Shown piece after piece: positions 15,593 through 17,163 of a stretch of 17,163 nucleotides of DNA. The DNA comes from CAVYGB01 sp046734815. GTDB taxonomy: Bacteria; Myxococcota_A; Polyangia; Fen-1088. The DNA lies in the NCBI GenBank assembly GCA_046734815.1, contig JBKPRZ010000182.1:1-17163 (forward strand). The letters are read 5' to 3'. The notes beneath the pieces are model-generated. The model had not been told where the DNA came from. It was given only the letters and a program-made list of their open reading frames with translations, and made no database searches. The number at the start of each line of letters is the position of its first letter. The first letter of the stretch is position 1. The position numbers and the translations under genes were made by a program.

Positions 15593-17128
15593 ATGGGTGG
15601 CTTCGTTCCGGATCGGGAGGGATTCGTGGATCTCCTGCGGGGAGGACGGCTGGGGTTCGTCTACCGCGAAGAGCTCGCCGATTCGTTGACGCCGGTGTCC
15701 GCCTTCGCGCGGCTGGGTCGCGGACCCTACTCGTTCCTGCTGGAGAGCGTGGTGGGCGGCGAGAAATGGGCGGCCTACAGCTTCCTGGGTGTCCGTCCCC
15801 GGGCGGTGTTCCGCGCGCGCGGCCACAGCGTCGAGATCTTACGCCCCGAAGGCGCGGATTTCGTGGTGGCCGAGCGGCGCGAGGAGGCCGACCCGTTCGC
15901 GGCCCTGGGCGCGCTGGTGACCGCGCTGCCGGTGGCGGTGCCGCCCGGACTGCCGCGCTTCTTCGGCGGCGCGGTCGGCTGGCTGGGTTACGACGCTGTT
16001 CGCTGGTTCGAACGGCTGCCCAGCCGCACCCCCGACGAGCTGTCGGTCCCCGAAGCCTGCTTCGTCCTCACCGACACGGTGGTCATCTTCGACAACCTGC
16101 GCGGCACCATCAAGGTGGTGGCCAGCGTCGACGCCGGCGCGGGCGATCCCAGCCGCGCCTACGACGAGGCCTGCGGCCGGATCGATGCGGTGCTGGCCAG
16201 GCTGGCCGCTCCCTCGCCGCCGCTGCCCCCGCTGGACGTGGCACCCATCGATCCCGCCCGCCTCCCCGAGCCCACCTCGCGCACGCCGCGCGCCGCCTAC
16301 GAAGCGGGGGTCGAGCGGGTGCAGGAGTACATCCGCGCCGGTGATGCCTTCCAGGTGGTGCTCTCGCAGCGGTTCGACGTGCCCCGCAAGGGCGTCGACC
16401 CGTTCGACGTCTATCGGCTGCTGCGCGTGACCAACCCGTCTCCTTACATGTTCCACCTCGAGTTCCCCGAAGCGGTGGTCACCGGCGCTTCGCCCGAGAC
16501 CCTGGTGCGTCTCGACGGCCGGCGCATCGAGGTGCGCCCCATCGCCGGCACCCGGCGCCGTGGGCGCACGCCTCAGGAGGACGCCGCCTTCGAGGCCGAG
16601 CTGCGCGCCGACGAGAAGGAGCGGGCCGAACACGTCATGCTGATCGACCTGGGTCGCAACGACGTGGGCCGGGTGGCGGCGCCCGCCACCGTGAAGGTCG
16701 ACGAGACCATGGTGGTCGAGCGCTACTCGCACGTCATGCACCTGGTCTCGAACGTCAGCGGCACCCTGGCCGAGGGCAAGAACGCGGTGGACGTGGTGCG
16801 GGCCGCTTTCCCGGCCGGCACGCTGTCGGGCGCTCCCAAGATCCGGGCCATGGAGATCATCGAGGAGCTGGAGCCGGCCCGCCGGGGGCTGTACGGCGGG
16901 GCGGTGGGTTATCTGTCCTATTCGGGCAACGCCGACCTGGCCATCGCCATCCGCACCCTGGTCACCCGGGGCGACACCATCCACGTGCAGGCCGGCGCCG
17001 GCATCGTCGCCGACAGCGTGCCCACCGCCGAACACCAGGAATGTGTCTCCAAGGCCCGCGCCGTCATCCAAGCGGTGGAGATGGCCCGTGCCTCCCGCGC
17101 CGCCGCCGCGCAAGCTTCGCCGAGGTGA
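15593..17128 (+). CDS. trpE: Anthranilate synthase component I
   Basis: The 511-residue cytoplasmic enzyme, with the TrpG amidotransferase, converts chorismate and glutamine to anthranilate, the first step of tryptophan synthesis. The N-terminal domain has DSLTPVSAF (30-38) and the LLES motif (49-52) associated with tryptophan feedback binding. The chorismate-binding domain has FQVVLSQRFD, the run GASPETLVRL to RPIAGTRRRG, LIDLGRNDVGRV, His383 in HLVSNVSG, FPAGTLSGAPK (406-416) and E483 in EHQECVSKARA. Length and motifs are complete. ATG at 15593 is kept because residues 4-20 match the usual TrpE N-terminal helix. However, its nearest purine run, AGGAAGG, is 17 bases away, whereas GTG at 15626 has GGGAGG with 5-base spacing and would remove 11 residues. 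No leader peptide with tandem Trp codons is visible in the upstream gap. trpG begins 6 bases after the stop. Confidence 0.96.
   Translation: MGGFVPDREGFVDLLRGGRLGFVYREELADSLTPVSAFARLGRGPYSFLLESVVGGEKWAAYSFLGVRPRAVFRARGHSVEILRPEGADFVVAERREEADPFAALGALVTALPVAVPPGLPRFFGGAVGWLGYDAVRWFERLPSRTPDELSVPEACFVLTDTVVIFDNLRGTIKVVASVDAGAGDPSRAYDEACGRIDAVLARLAAPSPPLPPLDVAPIDPARLPEPTSRTPRAAYEAGVERVQEYIRAGDAFQVVLSQRFDVPRKGVDPFDVYRLLRVTNPSPYMFHLEFPEAVVTGASPETLVRLDGRRIEVRPIAGTRRRGRTPQEDAAFEAELRADEKERAEHVMLIDLGRNDVGRVAAPATVKVDETMVVERYSHVMHLVSNVSGTLAEGKNAVDVVRAAFPAGTLSGAPKIRAMEIIEELEPARRGLYGGAVGYLSYSGNADLAIAIRTLVTRGDTIHVQAGAGIVADSVPTAEHQECVSKARAVIQAVEMARASRAAAAQASPR
17122..17128 (+). promoter_or_regulatory. Ribosome binding site for trpG overlapping the trpE stop
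   Basis: GAGGTGA contains a strong Shine-Dalgarno core and the trpE TGA stop (17126-17128), 6 bases before the ATG at 17135. The arrangement favours coupled, near-stoichiometric production of the two anthranilate synthase subunits. Confidence 0.7.
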
Positions 17129-17134
17129 TCCCGC

Positions 17135-17163
17135 ATGCTGCTCGTCATCGATAACTACGACTC
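17135..17163 (+). CDS. trpG: Start of anthranilate synthase component II / PabA-type glutamine amidotransferase (cut by window)
   Basis: Only nine complete codons are visible (MLLVIDNYD, with a following TC compatible with Ser). This matches the very conserved opening LLVIDNYDSF of TrpG/PabA class I glutamine amidotransferases, which supply ammonia from glutamine to TrpE. Its place 6 bases after trpE and its strong ribosome binding site fit. A bifunctional PabA role cannot be judged from this fragment. Confidence 0.82.

Noticed and set aside
15839..17113. A 424-codon minus-strand frame opposite trpE
   Set aside because: It is the antisense of a full-length TrpE and carries no recognisable domain.

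Overview
The window is very GC-rich, gene-dense chromosomal DNA. It probably comes from a Myxococcota-like (deltaproteobacterial) organism. That is an inference from gene style: a TPR protein with a proline-rich linker and C-terminal membrane helices, a cysteine-rich lipoprotein, an ECF sigma factor beside large DUF3857/transglutaminase-type envelope proteins, and strong G/C third-position bias that opens long false antisense frames. Housekeeping genes (gpsA, ctaB, trpE, start of trpG) mark it as core chromosome. I see no rRNA, tRNA, CRISPR, insertion sequence or phage genes, and no gene-free stretch longer than about 240 bases.

Layout. Positions 1-1490 (minus) carry most of a radical SAM protein with a B12-binding-like N-terminal half; its 3' end lies outside the window. 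A 242-bp divergent intergenic region (1491-1732) holds a likely sigma-70 promoter and a pair of related 16-bp dyads. Positions 1733-3523 (plus) encode a TPR/two-helix envelope protein and a Cys-rich lipoprotein, probably co-transcribed. They converge back-to-back on a UbiA-family prenyltransferase (3524-4414, minus). A 114-bp divergent gap separates this from an ECF sigma factor (4529-5230, plus).

Positions 5279-13736 (plus) form a tight cluster: two very large paralogous exported proteins (1259 and 1230 aa), followed by gpsA. Both junctions are GTGA overlaps, so translation of the three genes is probably coupled. Both large proteins appear to have the order export signal, helical repeats with a beta domain, DUF3857, transglutaminase-like core, C-terminal beta domain. 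The first keeps a Cys-His-Asp triad. In the second the Cys and His are replaced (Arg892 and Thr936 by my hand alignment) and only Asp remains, so it looks like a pseudoenzyme partner. This sigma factor / active-dead transglutaminase pair / gpsA block is the most interesting part of the window.

Positions 13740-15390 (minus) encode heme O synthase (ctaB) and, upstream of it, an exported cupredoxin-like protein with a C-x2-H-x2-M copper motif, consistent with terminal-oxidase biogenesis or electron transfer. Positions 15593-17163 (plus) hold trpE and the first codons of trpG, the start of a tryptophan (anthranilate) operon that continues past the window.

All family assignments come from reading motifs by eye; no searches were run. 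Start codons were chosen from ribosome binding sites, signal peptides and overlaps, and alternatives are given where they matter.
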